In this document: positions 61,538 through 64,000 of the stretch, one piece after another
Numbering within the stretch: the stretch's first letter is position 1
Layout of the letters: every line of letters starts with the position of its first letter
Source of the DNA: Cladobotryum mycophilum
Lineage: Eukaryota > Ascomycota > Sordariomycetes > Hypocreales > Hypocreaceae
Direction: 5' to 3'
NCBI GenBank assembly: GCA_036429605.1
Contig: JAVFKD010000010.1
Location: forward strand, 930,001-994,000
DNA: 64,000 nucleotides
Program-made: the position numbers and the translations under genes
The notes under the pieces: model-generated
Told to the model about the DNA's origin: nothing
Seen by the model: the letters and a program-made list of their open reading frames with translations, nothing else
Databases searched by the model: none

Positions 61538-62822
61538 ATTGGCAAAATGTTGGAATTGGTGTTGTTGGTGAGTGGAGAGTTGGTTGGGTTGTTGATGTAG
61601 TTGTTGAGATGCTTGTTGATGAATTTCTGGTTTGGAGAGAAAAACCGTCTTATTTATACATTGGGCTCACTAATAATGAACGGGGAACAAGAACTATTCG
61701 CGACCCTTAACCTGAAGGTATTTACTCGCCGACTCGGGACTTTTCGTCAATCATCACCTTGGTCATCAACTGATCATGTCTCGGCTTTCTCATTGTTGGC
61801 TTCAATCATGCCACATTAGCTCCTCTAGCTAAGCTTCTGGGAAAAAGAATTGGCGCCAACTTCCGAATAACACAGTGTCCGGTCAGCACCTTTGCCCTCC
61901 AAACTTCAAGGCATGGACACACGGAGAAGTTTCCGCCAGTGGAGCTATAAGGCTCGGTTCCCGAGGTCATGTTTGTTAATAGTGCTCAATGACATCAAAA
62001 TGTCGCTGTTTGGCATTATATCCGCAAGAGGTGGACCAAGTTGTCTCGGGAACTTTAAGAGGACGTGAGAGATGAGTCGTGGGAAACCATGAGAGACATG
62101 CATGACTGGGGTGACTTACCAGGCGGTCTGTTGCTAGGGGATGCCGCTCCATGATTCTTCATATTTGAGAAGGCATGGTATTTGACGACTAAAAGAGAAA
62201 ATCAAATGTATGAAGAATGATCCTGAAATTTTATATATAAGATTTGCTTTGCATCCTGAGTTGATGTTAATATCCTGGTCACTTGTTCCAAGTTGGTAAT
62301 TGATATCACTCATCCACCCCCTTGCATCCATCCCTGTCACCATTCCAGCATTCACATGATTGGATTTTACGAGCTGCGTTAGTTTTCTGGTGCCACGGTT
62401 CACCTTTTGATTGGAGGGGGTGAGACTCTTGCACATCTCATTGGTTGTATTGTGCCGATGAAATTTCGCGGGTATATTGTGAGGGGAATTCCTACACTGT
62501 GTGTATATTTTGGATGCTTGCGTATATATATGCGGTATGAAATATATGATGGCGACCATGGTATATCTGCTGTATATGCATTCATTTATTCATTGAATAT
62601 TTACATACTGCGAGCTCAAGGGTATAAATAGAAGCATGGTATCTATTCGACCGTGGCTGTCACGATGGCACTTACTCGCGATTCTAATTAAATAGCTTGG
62701 CAGTCAATGAAGGAGGGAATCATGAATTTTAATGTCCCGTAAATGATGGAGATGGATCTTATTAATTAACATTGACAATGCAATGCCACCAGGTCTCTGC
62801 CTGGCGCTGGGTAGAGATATCA
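61538..62822. other. spacer upstream of the secreted-peptide gene
   Basis: Holds the promoter of the secreted-peptide gene (TATA element at 61651-61658) and the 3' flank of the PLP enzyme. AT-rich near 62200-62600. No other gene is visible. Confidence 0.5.
61651..61658 (-). promoter_or_regulatory. TATA box of the secreted-peptide gene
   Basis: TATAAATA on the minus strand, 114 bases before the ATG at 61537. A consensus TATA box at this distance suggests a regulated, potentially strongly expressed gene. Confidence 0.6.
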
Positions 62823-64000
62823 CTAGGAGTAACCATTCACACCATCTTTCGATTCAAACTTCTCAACTTCTTTGAGAGCTGTGGTCATGACCTTGACCAG
62901 CTGCTGGCTGTCCTCGAGGCCAACGCTGACTCGGATAATGTGCTGCGGCACACCATACTTGGGGACCTTTTCGCGGTCCCAGTAATTTGCCAGCTGAACG
63001 TACGGAATCGCCAGGGTGAAGTTGGTCCCAAGGCTGGAGCCCTTGCAGACATCAAGTACGTTGTAAAAGTGCTCTGCGCTGCGCGAGTCCTTGAAGATGA
63101 TGCTCAGGACATTGCCATAGCCGCCGTCCTTGCGGACCAGGCTCTTGTAGATGGGCGCTGTTGGCCCAATGGATGGATGATTGACCTGGGCTACGGAGGG
63201 GTGGGCTTTGAGGAGGTTGACGAGAGGAAGGGCATTTTTATTGCACCTTCTCACACGCCAATGGATGTTCTTGCAGTTTTCTCGGAGAGTGGCGACGTCT
63301 GGAGGGAAGTAAATGTTGTCGTATTTGGCTGATACAGCGGCATGGAGCATGCCATGATGGCGGGAACTGGGATTGATGACAAGGCTGGGATGAGATTAGC
63401 AATCAGATGAAAGAAAAAGAAAACTGAGGATGGAGGCTTGCGACTCACCACCCTCCAGTAACGTTTGAAGCGCCACTAAAAGTCTTGGTTAAACTCGACA
63501 TCATGACATCAACGTAAGAAAGGGCATCGATGTTGATGTAGCCGGCAACAGTGTCGTTACAGGCGACGATGAAGTCATATTTTGTTGCGAGGCTGTGGAT
63601 TCGCTTGAGGTTGGGCGACGACAGTTTGATGTTGCTGGGTAGCTCGCAGAATAGAGCGTCGATCAGCCGACCGGATTCGAGCATGCTTTCCAGCTGATCC
63701 AACTCCTCTTCTGTTCCCATTTTGTATGAGAGAACTGTTCCCCAAGAGCCCTGTCGGACAACGTGTACAGTTTCAGGGTACAGCCATCTACATCACAATG
63801 TCAGAATTGATGGTTCATAATCAAAGGGGAGCCTCATGTAGGCAAACTTTGTGGAGTCTTACCCAAACGCAGCAACCTTGGAGTCTTTTGAGCGCGGACC
63901 CAAGGTCTCGGAAAGGGCATATATGGCATTCATCCCCGTCGGGTACGGGAAGACATCATCAGGGCGCACGGCAAGCTGCCCTGGTTGCTCTGGGGTGGCT
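62823..64000 (-). CDS. cystathionine gamma-synthase-type PLP enzyme (N-terminus beyond window)
   Basis: Three exons are visible: 64000-63863 (cut by the window end), 63787-63449 and 63384-62823, giving the last 345 aa. Fold-type I Cys/Met-metabolism signatures: PYPTGMNAIYALSE, LPSNIKLSSPNLKRI, and SSLTKTFSGASNVTGG, whose lysine should bind PLP. The ending PQHIIRVSVGLEDSQQL is typical of the family's C-terminal domain. Such enzymes condense an activated homoserine with cysteine to cystathionine, linking sulfur to methionine. NDTVAGYINID replaces the more usual DDT-type PLP-contact segment. Fungal genomes carry several paralogues, some in secondary metabolism, so the exact substrate is open. 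Both introns have canonical ends. Start and upstream exons lie outside. Confidence 0.88.

Noticed and set aside
61321..61600. 94-codon plus-strand ORF across the secreted-peptide locus
   Set aside because: It is the shadow of the minus-strand gene, whose signal peptide, cysteines and intron signals are coherent.

Overview
The window is nuclear DNA of a filamentous ascomycete, most likely a Sordariomycete and possibly of the order Hypocreales (inference). The genes carry short GT-AG introns (about 55-170 nt) with CTAAC/CTGAC branch sites. The gene set includes a CON7-type C2H2 regulator, a fungal NACHT protein, a large NAD-type glutamate dehydrogenase and a Bud14-like SH3 protein. Spacers are long and full of pyrimidine tracts and microsatellites. 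I support twelve protein-coding genes, two of them cut by the window edges. I found no tRNA, rRNA, CRISPR array or intact autonomous transposon.

Layout. 1-76: possible C-terminus of a plus-strand gene. 453-1840 (-): adenosine-deaminase-like (ADAL) gene. 2515-3044 (-): TOM22, with an apparent one-base frameshift. 3045-12485: 9.4 kb spacer. 12486-15826 (+): NAD-glutamate dehydrogenase. 15827-18881: repeat-rich spacer. 18882-22922 (+): Bud14-like SH3 gene with an 851-nt first intron. 24547-27371 (+): NACHT NTPase of the fungal NLR type. 28666-29563 (-) and 30009-30795 (+): divergent ribosomal protein genes eL32 and uS9 with a shared promoter. 32107-33768 (-): AAR2 splicing factor. 33769-39420: spacer with a probable MITE. 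39421-41056 (-): CON7-like regulator. 41057-56591: 15.5 kb gene desert. 56592-59041 (-): DBP2/p68 DEAD-box helicase with a 460-nt late intron. 61235-61537 (-): six-cysteine secreted peptide of 60 aa. 62823-64000 (-): C-terminal part of a cystathionine gamma-synthase-type PLP enzyme.

Most genes are housekeeping functions: ribosome, splicing, RNA helicase, mitochondrial import, nitrogen and sulfur amino-acid metabolism. They form no operon or metabolic cluster. The accessory content is the NACHT gene, the secreted peptide, the MITE-like element and the deserts. The strongest signal outside genes is a dispersed 9-mer, TACTCCGTA/TACGGAGTA, found 11 times by eye and only in spacers. The most interesting gene-level signals are the DBP2 late intron, which is open for about 80 codons and would encode a hydrophobic tail if retained; the small secreted cysteine-rich gene with a 15-nt microexon; a likely GC-AG intron in ADAL; and telomere-repeat-like motifs in the eL32/uS9 promoter.

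Exon boundaries were worked out by hand from splice signals, reading-frame continuity and family resemblance remembered from known proteins. No alignment or database search was run.
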